A stretch of DNA of 64,000 nucleotides, taken from contig WNYE01000021.1 in the NCBI GenBank assembly GCA_021396245.1, positions 62,001 to 126,000 on the forward strand, in the 5' to 3' direction. Of this stretch, positions 13,731 to 26,500 are shown one piece after another. Each line of letters begins with the position of its first letter. Position 1 is the first letter of the stretch. A program made the translations under genes and the position numbers. This DNA is from Sporothrix humicola. Its lineage: Eukaryota; Ascomycota; Sordariomycetes; Ophiostomatales; Ophiostomataceae. The notes under the pieces are model-generated. The model saw nothing but the letters and a program-made list of their open reading frames with translations, was not told the DNA's origin and made no database searches.

Positions 13731-16700
13731 TTACCGCTTCTCCTCCAAATCAGGGCCGATCTCGTTCGGCCGCCGAGGGTCAACCATGGCCGAAAGGCGG
13801 ACATCGCCCTGCCGTGCACCAATGGTCACCCAGACGTGCTTGGAGGCAGGGACGGCCGTCGGCGTAGTTGTGCCAGGAACCTGCTTCAGGGTCTCCCGGG
13901 TGCCTGTCCACCGCAGTCTGCGTGCGCGGCTCATGTCGCTGTTGCCCAAGCCACCGTTCGTAACCCATTCACGGACCACGCCGCGGACAAACTCGACCTT
14001 GCGGCGGAAGTCGTTGGCCGCCGGGATGTTCTGAAGCTCGGGGCGGATCACGGGCCGGCGACGGCTGCTCGATGTGGTAGTTCCGCCTGTCACGGACGAT
14101 GCAGAGGCCGAGCTCGATGTGCCGACACCAAAGTTCAGTAGTGTCTGCAGAGGGTAGGACAGCACGCTACGCTCGTCCAGTGCTGCCTCCTCTAGAAGAC
14201 CGGTGGCCGCCATGCGCTGGGCAGCCTCAGCAGGGAGATGCCAGAAGTGGCACCAAACACCAGCCGCGTCGAGCACGATCTTGGTGTGATCGGGGAAGTT
14301 GAACTGCAGGTGGCCGTCGCAGAAGACCCAGCAGCCAACATCGCCGAATCGCTGGTAGAAGGTGACAACGTCGCTAGGGATAACGGAGTGGTCGACAGGT
14401 GTAACTGCTGCCGGCTTGCGTGCGTGTTCGTGGGCCCGCTCGTCCATGCCTCCATCCAACTCACGCCCGTATGCCAGCATGTAGTTGGCAAACTTCTTCC
14501 AGAGCACGATGCGCTCCCGCTTCCGGTGGTCGTAAACATCCTTGCCAGCAGAGAGCTTGCCAGCAGCGCCAGTGCGAGGATCAACTGCGACACGGAAGCG
14601 GTTCGGGTCAACACGAACGCGCTCCAGTCCCAGCTCACCGTTGTTTTCGTAGAAGTAGATGCCTTCGGTTCCAGACGAAGACATGGGCACAATCTGATGC
14701 CGGTCGACATAGCTAGGGTCCTCGCGGCGCAGAATGTGTCGCTCTGCACCGTGAATCAGCAGACACGCTGGCGGCAGATGGCTAGACTCCTTGTCGGCGT
14801 CCCCTGCTGAGCTGGAGGACTCAACCTGGATAGAGCGCAAGATGCAGCCGATGCTACCGTCGTTCAGGATGTAGCCGAGGCCAAATTTGTTGGTGTAGTC
14901 GACCCACTTGACCACGATCTGCGGCGGCGTTGCGTGTGCCTTGTCGCGAGTTGGCGAGATGAATGCCATGGTGCGCGCGTTCAGCGCACGGTCGAGCTCT
15001 GTCTGCAGCTTGCGCAGGCGTAGAAGAACGGTATCCGGTTCGCTGTTCGGGATGCGCTCTTGGATCTCGGAGGGGTTGAAAAGCGACAGTCTCTCCATGC
15101 CCGGTACCAGATCCTCTCTGTTGGTAATCTTGGTGACGGTAGGAGCAGAGGTGGCTCCAATGGTGGGTGCCGACTCGGCTGTTGCAAGGCCGGCAGTGCG
15201 GGTAGTTGTTCTCTTCTCTATTGAGGACATGGTTGCTGACGGCTTGCTGCTCGGCAGGAGGGTGCGTGAACGGCTCGTGGTTATTGTCGATGTAGTCTTG
15301 GTGGCGGCTGCTCTTTGCTCACGGGCTTGGAGAGATAGACCGTTTCTAAGGGGAATGTCTCGCCGTGCCGACGGCCGCCGAACAAGACCGGGAGCAGGTG
15401 CCTCGGAAAGAATCCCTGTAGAGGTAGAAGTAGGAAGGGTAGCGGTAGTGGTGGTGGAGGTGAGAGTGGTTGTTGTGGTAGGAGCGGCCTGTGCTGCCTC
15501 TGCCTGGGCACTACTTCTTGTTGGGCGGCCCTGTGCGCGTTGCTGGGCGGCAAAGCTCTGCGGCGGTGCCCGAAGCAAACTAGAAGGCGCCATCGGCATA
15601 GCTGCGGCGGACGACCGCTGTGCTGAAGCCTCCATTGCGTTGGCAACAACAGTAGCAGTCTGCGTGGACCATTCGGCCAAAGGCGGCTGCGGTGGGACGG
15701 AGAGGGATGGAACTGAGGAGGAAGAAGTGACGGGCAGTAGTGGCTGTGTCTGCTGCTGCTTTTGTGTGCCATATCGGCTGCTGCTGTTTGCGCCTGTGCT
15801 GCTGCCGCCCTGGAAGAGCTGGTTCTCCTGAAGCCAGTTCTCGAATGGGCGGTAGACAACCTCCTCTGAAAGAGGAATGGCCGGGGTCAGGCCAGCCTGC
15901 TCCTCGGCAGCCATCTCGCGCCAGACTGGCTTGGAGACAAACTTGGTAGGGTTCCATGGACCGACGTTGCATGTATCACACATCTCCTTGAGAGTCTCAA
16001 GGCTCTGGGTTTGAATGCGGCGGCTGACGGGGTGCTGGTAGAAGATATCGCCATCTGGCGGCAGTTCGCGAAGGCGAGTCGTCATGTCGGCCGGCGTGGG
16101 CATGTAGCCAGTGACAAAGAAGGGGTGTTCGACAATAGCGTCGGGGTCGGGGCGCATGTGCGCCTCTTGAAGCATGGACGCCACGACGTGCTTGGCCTCT
16201 TCGCTGATGAAGCGACCATCGCCTGTTGGCCACTCGTAGTCACGCTCCTTTGCACGGCGGTAGATCTCGTCTGTGGTTGACGACTGGAACGGCGGCTTAG
16301 ATGTGAGCATGGCAAACATGATAATGCCCAAGCTCCAGATGTCGACCATGTGATCGTGACCCTTCTTGCCCTTCTCCAGAATTTCAGGTGCAATGTAGTT
16401 CGGGGTGCCGCAGAGTGTCGTGCGACGGATGGTCTGCATATCTCGGCCGGTAACCAGCAGAGCAGCGAGACCAAAGTCACCGATCTTGGCGTTCATGTTC
16501 TTGTCGAGGAAGATGTTGCCCATCTTCAAGTCGCGGTGGATGATACCCTTGGCGTGCATATACTTGATGGCGCCGGCAATCTGGACTGCGTAGAAGCGCA
16601 CCTCGGGCTCCGTGACGCCCTTGCGGCGCTTGACCATGTCCATGAGCGAGCCGTTGGGGCACAGCTCGAGGACAAGGTAGGTTGAGCTCTCAAAGGAGAA

Positions 16701-17151
16701 TGCACGGAAGAACTGGACAATGTTCACCTGGCGCATCTTGGAGTGAATTTGAAGCTCAGTTTGGAACTGCATACGGGTTAGCCTTTGTCACTCTCATTGT
16801 ATCAGAAGGATCGATCTCGTTTCTTACCTTCTGCTCCATCTTGGTAGGCATTTTGCTCTTGACAATCTTGAGTGCGTAGAGCTTCTTGGTGCCGGCGAGG
16901 ACACCTGAGTAGCAGACGGCAAAGCCGCCCTTGCCGAGAAGCTTGCCGACCTGGTACACGGCGCCATCTTTGCGGTCGGCGCTTGGCGGCTCAGTGACGT
17001 TGAGCGGCGGCGGTGGCGGGTGCTCCTTGTCCTTGCTGGCCTTGAGCTGCGCAGCCGCCTTAGTCTTGAGGTCGGCAACGTTGGTGCGAGGACGCCTGGC
17101 GTTGGCATCCCTAGGCGACAGCGCCTCCATATCGATGCCCTTTCCAACCAT
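13731..17151 (-). CDS. plkA: Polo-like kinase (Cdc5/PlkA type)
   Basis: Mitotic Ser/Thr kinase controlling mitotic entry, spindle function and cytokinesis. Exons 17151-16828 and 16766-13731 encode 1119 residues, close to my recollection of A. nidulans PlkA (about 1180). The 61-nt intron has a GTAAGA donor and CTAAC branch. The kinase domain starts near residue 66: Gly-rich loop LLGKGGFAV (71-79), Lys95 in YALKIV, HRD at 185-187, DFG at 205-207, and T-loop RRTTLCGTPNYIAPE, with Thr225 matching the activating Thr of human PLK1. Polo box 1 (VVKWVDYTNKFGLGY) is near residue 725 and keeps the key Trp. Polo box 2 near 905 keeps the His and Lys of DHTK that grip phosphopeptides. An unusually long Ser/Thr/Ala-rich linker of about 370 residues separates kinase and polo boxes. 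It shares an upstream region with the OPA3-like gene. Confidence 0.95.
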
Positions 17152-18181
17152 GTTGCTTGCTGGATCCCGTCGTGGTGATGCGGTCGTGGCTGGTCATCCG
17201 TGGCTGGCTGGTTTGCTGTCGGTGTTTTGTTGTTGAGCGAGATCGAGTCGGTGAGTCGGAAGTCTGTTGATAAACAGACTGGAAAATATAATGTGATAAA
17301 TTTGACCGCTGTCTGTTGATTTGTTTACATTGACGATTAGCGAAAGCTGAGAACAAAGGAAGTCGAGTTAAAGCACACGAGTGATGCTGTAAACAGAGAG
17401 AAAAGTAAAGAAGTATCTGTGTCAAATGGAAAAAGTGACCGAAAGATCGTGACAAAAGACTTGACGACGACAAAATGAAAGATTTGGATGGAAATAAACA
17501 AAGAAGAGACTCACGGATATCACGACTTGTTTGGTAAACAACGACGCTCAAAAAGCCAAAAAGCAAGGCGGCGACGAAAAAAAAAAGTACAAACCTGGGT
17601 ATCGTGAAAAAGAAGGGTGCCGCGTTGTGTGTCGTCGGAAGTCAAGGTGTGGGCGTGATGGACAAGGAAAGAAACAATACCGTGAAAAAGGGACGCGAGC
17701 AAAAGTCGACTGGCGCTGGGGCCGTCGGATGGGGCCGTTGGTTGCTGAGCAACACGCTAGACACCTGTATTGGGAGCTGTTGCAGGCGAGCAAGGCATGC
17801 GCTGTGATTGGTCAGAAGCGACAGACCCGCTTACCTAATATTTCTTACCCAGCTATCCCGCCAGGCTGACGCTTTCGCCATGACTTGCACGTCACAGCTT
17901 ATTTTCGGCCGACGACAAACGAGTGCAGGCGGATTGCACGAGATAGATTTCTTGGTATGCTTTGCGATTGTGTTTCGTGTCGGAAGCCGTTTGTGCCACT
18001 GTTCTGGGCGAATGCTGACTGCCAATTGGCGATTTCGCAGGCCAATTTCCCTCCTTTTCGGGACTCTAGCAATGGTCCTCGCGATCCGATAAACAACATT
18101 CCCCCCTCGTCTTTCCCTCAATACTCTTTCGCAGGGACCGTATTGCTGCAGTTTCTCTCGCGGACCTAGCCACTCGACAAT
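17152..18181. other. Divergent promoter region between Polo kinase and the OPA3-like gene
   Basis: About 1 kb separates two start codons that point away from each other, so both promoters must lie here. The + strand is purine-rich from about 17.3 to 17.75 kb, that is, pyrimidine-rich in the sense of the Polo gene; it then turns pyrimidine-rich toward 18182. No coding region was seen. Confidence 0.6.
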
Positions 18182-18995
18182 ATGGTCGCCCTTCCTCTCT
18201 TCAAACTCGGTGCTCTGTTCGTGCGGCACATCTCCAAATATGGCGCGGTAGGTGACAGGCTACTGGAATGCTGGGGTTGTTGCTTCCTCCTTTCTTATTT
18301 TGGCCTTTGCTAATTCTCTTGGCTGTCGACAGAACCGCATAAAAGTCCGCGCCCATGAGCACGAAGGTTTCCGACGCTTTGCCGCACAATACGGCCAGCA
18401 TATCCACCAGCTGAACATGCGCATGTCCGTGGCCGTGCTGAGGAACACCAAGGCTGCAAAGGTTGCCAAGGAGAAGGCTGCAGCCGAGGCACCGACGGCC
18501 AAGACAAAAGAGCAAGTGGAGAAGGAGACTCGCGAAAAGGCCAAGGACGATGCCGACCGGGCCAAGTACGGCACGACCGCAAAAGAGTCGCACCCGCCCA
18601 CGAGTGTCGTCAATCCGGGCACGAGCGTGTGGCGGCGCAAGTTCCGGCCGCTGCCGGAGGACAAGGCGGTCGATTTGTTTGCCGATGTGCTTGGTGACGG
18701 ATTCATCCTGATGATTGCCAGTGCACTCGTTATCTACGAGTACTATCGGTCGTCAGTGAAACCCGATACCAACGCAGAACGCATCCGGGAACTCACAGAT
18801 CAGGTGGAGGCGCTGCGGTCGGCCGAGGAAGAATATGCCCGCAAAGAACGGATACGCGAGAGCCGGATTCTCGCCATGGAGTCAGCACTGAGAGGCTTCC
18901 GCGACCCCAAGACAAAGCAGCCGCTGCTGCCACCAGCGCCGACCGAGGAAGAATCAAAGCCGGTGGCACAAACGGCGGCAGTGACGCCATTATGA
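18182..18995 (+). CDS. OPA3-like mitochondrial protein
   Basis: Exons 18182-18247 and 18333-18995 give 242 residues. The 85-nt intron has a GTAGGT donor and a CTAAT branch, and the join is in phase 0 (HISKYGA / NRIKVRAHEH). The N-terminus MVALPLFKLGALFVRHISK followed by a basic, amphipathic stretch matches OPA3 family proteins, which act at the mitochondrial membrane and are linked to mitochondrial shape in animals. A hydrophobic segment, DGFILMIASALVIYEYY, lies in the middle. It is followed by a charged probable coiled coil (RIRELTDQVEALRSAEEEYA) and a Pro-rich tail. The role in fungi is poorly known. The first exon is only 22 codons and rests on the splice site plus family resemblance. Confidence 0.88.
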
Positions 18996-19466
18996 GAGAT
19001 GCACCGTGGGAATTGATTGTTGATCGGCAACGCTTCAGGACGCACATGAAAAGGGGCTGAATAGGATTTTGTTTTTGGGCAGGGTTGAATGACCAAGCTA
19101 GGAAGGTGCGTCCAAGCGACGTATCGATTGTCATGATAGGAAAGGACGTCCCGGCAGAGAAGGAAAGCGCGATGACGGTTGCTGGAAGTCGCGACTGTTT
19201 ATTTAAGTGCAACGGAAGGAGCGAGCACTGAAGATGGACGACAGAAAAGGGGGAGAAAAAAGGAACATCTCCCATTCCCTTAAATTACCAACTCACCAAC
19301 TCACCGGCACATTATACATCACACACCACCCCATTTCCATCTCCAGCCTCTACTGTCGGCCTTGCATTTTGTTTCTGTCTTTACTGCACATACTCCCTCC
19401 CGTTTATAGATCTCATTTGTACATAGACCAGGCCTTTTGAGCCACCCAAGAGAACACCACTCCAAC
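18996..19466. other. Short spacer between the OPA3-like gene and an unknown gene
   Basis: The 3' end of the OPA3-like gene and a C/T-rich leader of the next + strand gene fit here. No other feature was seen. Confidence 0.55.
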
Positions 19467-20537
19467 ATGAAGCGCTCTTATGCCACACCGTCATCGTCGT
19501 TCCGGCGGCCGGCCGTGTCCCAACCCCGCCGTCTTAGTGCGAATACAAAAACTCCTGCCCGGGCATCGCAACGTTTACAAGGCCCGTCGGCAGCACCCAA
19601 TGCAAGGCCCCTGCCTGCTCTATCGCCACGGCCGCGGCTACGTTCAGTTCAAACTCCTGTGTCTACGAGGCAGACGAGGCAGCCACCGGCAAGACAGCCA
19701 CCTATCAGGCCGCCGCCGCCGCCACCACCACCACAGTCACTCACGCAGTCGCCCAGTCGCCCGCGAGCAAGAATCACAGAAATGATCTTTTGTTCTTCGA
19801 TCCAGGGCCGCCCTGAATGGGCTTCTGCTGTTCCTCTTCTACAGGCCAGCCGTGTTGACCCTCACTGGACGATGGCTCGACTCAGCTCGCACGATCTTGC
19901 CGTACGCATTGTTCCTGAGGGCAATATTCCGACGGGAAATGATGCCGGCGATACCATCCGGTTTCTCCTTATTTCGCCCGGAGAGGTCGGGCAGGAGGAA
20001 ACGACAAAGAGACTGCAGCGGCTTGCTCAGAGAAAGACGGACCTCGGTGGAGTGGTCATCTTTCTACTCTCGAGAGGTGACGGCGAAGGACACAACATGT
20101 CAGCCTACAAGAAGTTGCAAACTGAGTAAGGAACACACCCTGGCAACAGTGAGATGGCAGAGTACTAACACGTATATTGCAGCCTCCGAGATATGGACCT
20201 GTCCATCTTGCCATTGACAACTGCAGCAACTTTGCCAGCGACTGTCGCGGCTTTTTGCGGGCAGTTCACGATGCCGGCTCGGGGAGACCAAGATAACGCC
20301 CTCAGCACCCTACTCAACTTGGTCCGAATGTATTTCGGTAGTCCGGCGCCATTGTCAGCCGAAGGTGCCAAGCGACTGGTAGATACAACAGCAGTAGCTG
20401 CACGCCGCCGCTGCCCTTCAAGCACTTGCTCGTTGAAGGAAGTGATCCGCTTCTGCTCTGACCTCAAAGAACGAAACCCGCAACAACTTGCAGACATCTT
20501 GGGGGCCGAAGATGCCTCACACATGTGGAACTATTAA
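19467..20537 (+). CDS. Protein of unknown function
   Basis: I do not recognise this protein. Exons 19467-20125 and 20183-20537 encode 337 residues. The 57-nt intron has a GTAAGG donor and a TACTAAC branch, and the join falls inside a codon (QT-D-LRDMDLS). Residues 1 to about 105 are basic and rich in Ser/Pro/Arg, with a run of eight prolines near residue 80 encoded by CCG/CCA repeats. The rest looks folded, with alternating hydrophobic segments such as TIRFLLISPGEVGQEE and LGGVVIFLLSRGDGEG that could be strands of an alpha/beta fold, then an Ala/Thr-rich stretch and a helical end. No signal peptide or membrane segment is seen. The start at 19467 is the first ATG in frame. The sustained frame across a good intron argues that it is a real gene. 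Confidence 0.7.
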
Positions 20538-23500
20538 TGACTTTCACGCCTCTTATCATCGACTGTGGATGACAATACAAACGCTTCTCGTTGCTCAGTT
20601 TTCTCCCCTTTGTTCTTCCATTTTTTCTCCCTAGATCGAAGAGACTGGTCCTTCTGGTACATTCTGGTCTTTGTCCAGGCTGCATATTCTGAGATGCCGT
20701 GCTACCACACAATGGCCAGGGCTACTGCAGGTTGGTTGATCTCCCTTTGTTCTCAGCGGCTCGTTCCTTGTGAGAGGGCCCGGCCGGGCGTTTATGTCGT
20801 ACTCATTGTCTTCCCTGCCGTGTTCTATTTGTTCTTTTCTTTCTTCTCGGTCTGTTTTATTGTATTTTTCCTTGTCTATTTATTACAACGTGGGTTACAC
20901 GCTGTTTCGGAAGGTGGAAGACGAAGGCCAATTGTCTGCCCTGAGGATGCGCCTGGTGAATTGCTGGCAGGAGGTTGTGGTTGCCTCCCACAGCGCTTGC
21001 TGGCGGCTACAGGCGGTCGGAAGGGGGAGGCACAGAGAGAAAACGCTGCAAAATAGAATGCTTAAGCGCCTTCACGATACGGCAATTACACCAGTCTCCC
21101 TTTATTTACTTTTACAATGTTTCTTGTTTCTTTATGTTAGAGAACAAAAAAAGAAGGTACGACCGCTTATTTCCTGCAGCTGTCGGATGTGCTCACGATG
21201 GACAAGTTGATGTTGTTGAAAGGGGCCTACATTGTTCGCAAGCGCTGCCCCCAACTATCTGACAACGGCTAACAGTGCTCTGGATGAACAGGTCCGATTA
21301 TGCGGCCGTCGACAACAATCACATTGAGAAGGGAGGAAAACCGAGTCGGAGGGATACAATGCACTTCTCCCATCTGCCCAGCCTCTCTTACCGCCTCAGC
21401 CGGAGTCTTTCTTCAAGACAGTCTTGAATTCCTTCAACGGAGACATCTTGTCCTACTCAGGCCCACGAACTTTAATGAACCACATGATATCTTTCTTTTG
21501 TTCTTTCCCCGCTCGCTCACCGCACAGTTGTAGTCACAATCACAGTCGCAGTCATTTTCGTATGGTTTTATCACCTTATGATATCCAAGGATAAAAACAA
21601 GCTAAGAAAGACCTCACTTATCTGTGCGGAGAGACCTGTCGACTTTTCTTGAAGATTAATCTCCTTCAGGTAAAGTGCGGGATGAATGGCCGACTGACTT
21701 CGACAAAAAAGTGAGGCATAATGGAAAACGGTGCGCCCAGGAAGGATTGGGCCGGGCCAGCCATTTTCATATTTACTTTTTCTTTGCTTTTCCTTTTGCT
21801 GTTCTTTTTTTGTCTTTTGGGGGAGAGATGCGGCAAGGATCTTGTCAGCCAAGGTGGAGAAAACAACGGCCAGAACAGGAAATGTGCAGGTGACGAGTGA
21901 GGAGAGTGGATATGGTGGATGTGACCGAATGCTGTGCAGAGATTTGCGATCGAAGCATGGACTCGTGATTGCTTTCCTTGCTCTTTGCTATCTCGAAAAA
22001 CAGGATCTCCACCCTCCACCAATGGAGCTATCAAGCGGTAAAGAGTGAACGAGCTCGATTATTCAAGATTTCCACGGTGACCTAGCTCCATGACCATTTG
22101 CATGTGCAACGTGCGCCTCTTATTACTTTCACTTTCTGTGTGCTTTGTGCTTGATCCGGAACTACTCTTCATAAAAATATGAAGACGAAGGAAAGAAGAA
22201 AACAATGGGCAGGATGGGGGCCAAAAGTTACCAGTAGACAGGGAAAGCAGCGAACGCGGCAGGAAATGGAACACTCTGTCTACAGTGCATGGTTCTTTGT
22301 CTTTTATTTTACAGGCCAACTGTCCCTGTTGTCGTCTACTGTTCAATCTTCTCCCGTGCCGTTTGCCTCTTGATATTTGATATTCTGCGTGTTATTTTTA
22401 ATTTATTTGGGGCTGCAGCGGTTGGGGGCCAAAAAACGACAGTAATACCGAACGTATGCTGTTGATGGCAAGGCGAGGCATGTTCACATTAGACAATGGC
22501 GCGATGCAAGGCAAATCAAATGGAGCTGTTGCCGTTGACACGGAAGAGAGCAAGAAAGTGGATAACTCTGGATGCATGCGGGACATGAGTTTGTTGAGAT
22601 TCTGGTTCGAGAGAACTCTTCAGCCCATAGATGGAACCAGCAAAATAACCTTGTGAAGTCATGTCGTCTTCGCTTGTCAACTCTGTTGTCCTTGAACGTC
22701 GTATTTCGAAGCTCTCTTCAAGGGTCTGTCTTCTATTTCTACTCGTTGTTTGCTTGCCTCTCTGAATAGTTCCTAATTCAGAAGAATCCCCGGACAGATT
22801 TCTCCGCACGGTCACAGTTGTGTTCTATTTCTGGAATCAATAGACTCCTGCAAAGTGATTGATTGAGATGTCGATGCACGATGCGAACAAGGAACCATGC
22901 ATCGATGGCCTTTGGTGGCCATTTTTCGGGGGGCTAATCTCGCTCGCAAGTCGGCGACCATTGAAGGATTGGTAGAGAGGGCACAGCAAGTGAAGTCGGG
23001 AAATGGAAATCAATAAAGGCAATACGATGCTGGCCGCCGTTGTGGTCCGTTGTAAGTCAGCTGCTTGGCCTTGAAGTGAGGTTGGGGATGGACGTTGAGG
23101 TTGAGAAGTTGAATGGTGGAATTGCTGAAAATGGCCAAGAGGGGCAAGAGCGGCGTGGAGAGGGCGGGAAGATCCAGCGCTAGACCAATGAACAGCGCTG
23201 TGCAGCCGCCCAGTCTAAGCCGGAAGGAGCGCTAGCGCTTGCTTGTGGGGCGAGCTAATCTTCGGATTGAAGAATAACATGCACGGCGGGGCCCGCTTAC
23301 AGCGTGTGTAAGTCGTGGGTGTAAGTCATCCGATAAGTCGACGACAGCATCACGGTGAATGAACGTGCGCTGCCGTGATGGTTGAAAGAAGCATCAATTT
23401 TCCTAAAAGCTCGTAAAATGCGTTTTATGCGACCGCGCCCGAGGGGAAGCGGGCCCGTCCGGTGAGAGGGGCTGGGAAGCTGGAGGACAGAGTGCAACAT

Positions 23501-26500
23501 TGCACGGTGAGCAAAATGTGCAATTGGGGGCGGGCAAGACGCAAGGCCGGGCAGTATGTTTATTTTTGCATCGTGAGATTTCGAGTGCCTTTTTTTCTCT
23601 CGTGTGGCGGACTGTGGCGCTCACAGGGAGCGGGTAGATCGCGATGACACAGAGATAGCGCCCGTTGCAAGGGGATGGCATTGCAGTTTTGCACATTTGC
23701 AGTTCTTTTGTTCGATTCGTTTGGACAACACAACAGAGCATTTACACAGCGTCTAGGAAAGGGGGAAAGCGCCTGGGATGAAGAGAGGTGGTGTAGCGTG
23801 CAACAAATAGATTGGTGATGTGTACAAGCACAACATGGGGGGGACAAGTGAAAGAGCGTGCAGATGCATCTAACCGAACTTGCCGTGGAGTAGCAATGAT
23901 AGAGGTCACGCGGATGTGGTGAGAGCAAGGAAGCAGGGAAAGAGCAACCGATATCGCCCAACTGCACTGATTGGGAAACATCGTGAAAAGCGGAAGGAGC
24001 GGGCAGAACCTTGCGCCGTTCGTTTGCAGGCGGAAGCCGTTATTGTGTCCATCGCCATTTCCATGTCCATCGGAAAAGGACCAATGATTTGTCGAAAAAA
24101 GAAGCATTTTATGCCGCTGCCAAATAGCAGGCCAGAATAAACAATCACGAGAATCGTTTGATAGCCAGAACGGAGTGTATCAGCCAATGTGCTTTGCTGT
24201 TGTGTATTTTGACTCTTTGGATCTATTTTAGCGTGGCATCTGAGCTTCTTTTAGCAGCAAGGTCCCCTGTAGTTACGGCGCTGGCAGCCAACTACAGCTT
24301 GTTGGCAGGCACTTTCCAGATGATTGGCCGCTAGCGCAAGATGTGCCGAGTTGCGAGCAAATAGCGATGTGCCAGGTCCAGTCCGCCCACGTGACGGTAT
24401 TTTGTTAGTGCCATTGTGTCTATTGATTCCTGTTGAACTGTCAGCGCTCTGGCCGCCAGACTCCGCTCTGTCAGCACTCTCGCTCCTGGCGAGGCAGAGG
24501 TACAACAGCAAGGCCAGGGCCGCACACACCACCCTGACACCAAAAATGGGGGCAAGTGTCCACGCTTCAAACCTTTTTTGCTTCAGGGTTCTGGGCGAGG
24601 CGCCCGTCGCTGAGGGTCTGTCGGAGGGTCTGTCAGATCGTCGTCTCAGCGTGTTTGAGAGCACAAGGTGAGCAGAAGCGAATTGGATGACAGAGGGGAA
24701 AAAAAAAAGGACGAAATTGTTCGAAAAATAGGATTGACCATCATCCTGTCTTTTCGGCCAATCTGTCGACTTTTCAGCAGGTGTTGCGATGGCAGGTTGA
24801 TTGCCAATATCAGCTTTCTGTGGATGCAAGCTAAAGGTCTTGAAGACTCACGATCGTTCTTTCCTTCAATAGAATCGTGTTATTCAAGAAGCCGAATGGC
24901 TTCATCGACGTAGCGACGGGAGTCCTTGCAGGGAAGGAACGACTGCTCCGCATGGAGGTCCTATGCAAAGCGCCCGGAGTGCAACGTACGGAGTACATGA
25001 CAAGTACTTAATATCGCCCCAAAAAGAGGAAAAAAGAAGGCAGGTTGGGGGCCGTTCCCGCCTGCTGGGTGAGAGAGACTCGAAGAGAGAACGCAGCCGT
25101 ACGAGCACACCTTGGCACGCGGAACACAAATTATCCACAGATGCAAGCATCTGCAGACAATGGGGCAGGGATATCTAGAGGCATCACGACAGCCCAGAAG
25201 CGAACATTATAAGTACAGATGTGTTGCTCATGATGCATCCCAAGAGCATGTTACCCTTCTACTCAGTACAGAAAGTCACCTGGAAGTCCTGAGTACGAGG
25301 TTGGCTGCTTCTATTATGGGAAACAGTGCCCATGGTGGGTGTGATTCTCACGACAGGAAGGCACGACAGAAAGGCACAACGCTGTTGCTGCTGGCAAGCC
25401 CACGAGTGTGTGTACTGTCGTCAGGGGCGGGAAGGAGCAACCCAAATGGAAACAGGGGTTGCTTGGAGCTCCTGGGAATGCACAATAAAGACAGGCACAC
25501 CCTTGTCACTCTGCAGGTGCGACCCACCGCCAGAAGCCGCCCTGATTGGCCAGCACCTCGAACTTCTAACCGCCCAGAACTGGCCGGGGTGGGAAGCTGC
25601 AGGGCAGGGGATGTGATGGGTGTACCCACCCCAGCTTTTCTCGATATTCCTCAACCTCTCTTTCTCTCTCCCGCCCAGAGTGCATTCTTCTCCATCCACC
25701 GCTCTTCCAATCACACGCTTGGCGCACCACTTTCTATTCTCTTTCAACGCTCTTTTTTTCTGTCTCCAACTTCCGCAGTCGCCGAGAGCATTTCTCTCCC
25801 TCACAATGGCCTGGTCTCCTGTGCCGCGGCCGTGGCTGGCGAGGGGAAATGGGTGAGTGGGCATTGTCTGCCGCGAGATTGTCCTGCCAATGCCCAATCG
25901 TCTGCCCATGCCAGGATGTTCGGTGGTTCTTGCTCGATCACTTGCGGGATGGATCCAATCTGCGAGGCGTCGTCACTCGCACGAGGCCAGCCGCCGGCCT
26001 GCAGCCGAAAACAACGAGGCCAGAATGGGGCCAAGGATCTGGCAAATAGAGAGCACAATCACAGCCAAAAAGAACACCATATGCACAGAAAGAAAAGAGG
26101 AATTAAAGAAAACCGCCAATATATGCACCAGATGCACCATGCGGGTGGCACTACCGCTTCTTGATTGCCTGCCCCACGGACTGCAAAAACGCAAAGCAAG
26201 CTGCAGTCCAAAAACTACATATGAACTGGTCCTCGCTCTTTTCGGCCCCCTCCCCCCCATATCAATCCCATGTCGACTATCAAACTCGAAAGTGTTTCCA
26301 AAAAGGCCAAGCTGCCATCTTTTGTCTCCTCGTCCAGTTTTTACGACCTTTAACGATTCTTTCAGCATTTACACCATTTTTGCAGCTTTTGCAGCCTTTC
26401 AGTCCCTCTTTTCTCCATTGTTTCTTTTCAGACTCAAAACTCTTTGATACCCCTTCTCCCCTTTCTTCCCTCAGACGCCTATCCGCCTCCGTGCTCCGCC

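Noticed and set aside
14908..15831. 307-codon open frame on the + strand
   Set aside because: Antisense to the Polo kinase linker; Arg/Val/Ala-rich complement of Ser/Thr codons, with no recognisable motif.
24251..24829. 192-codon open frame on the - strand in the gene-poor stretch
   Set aside because: No recognisable domain and no coding-like periodicity visible by eye; overlaps competing frames.
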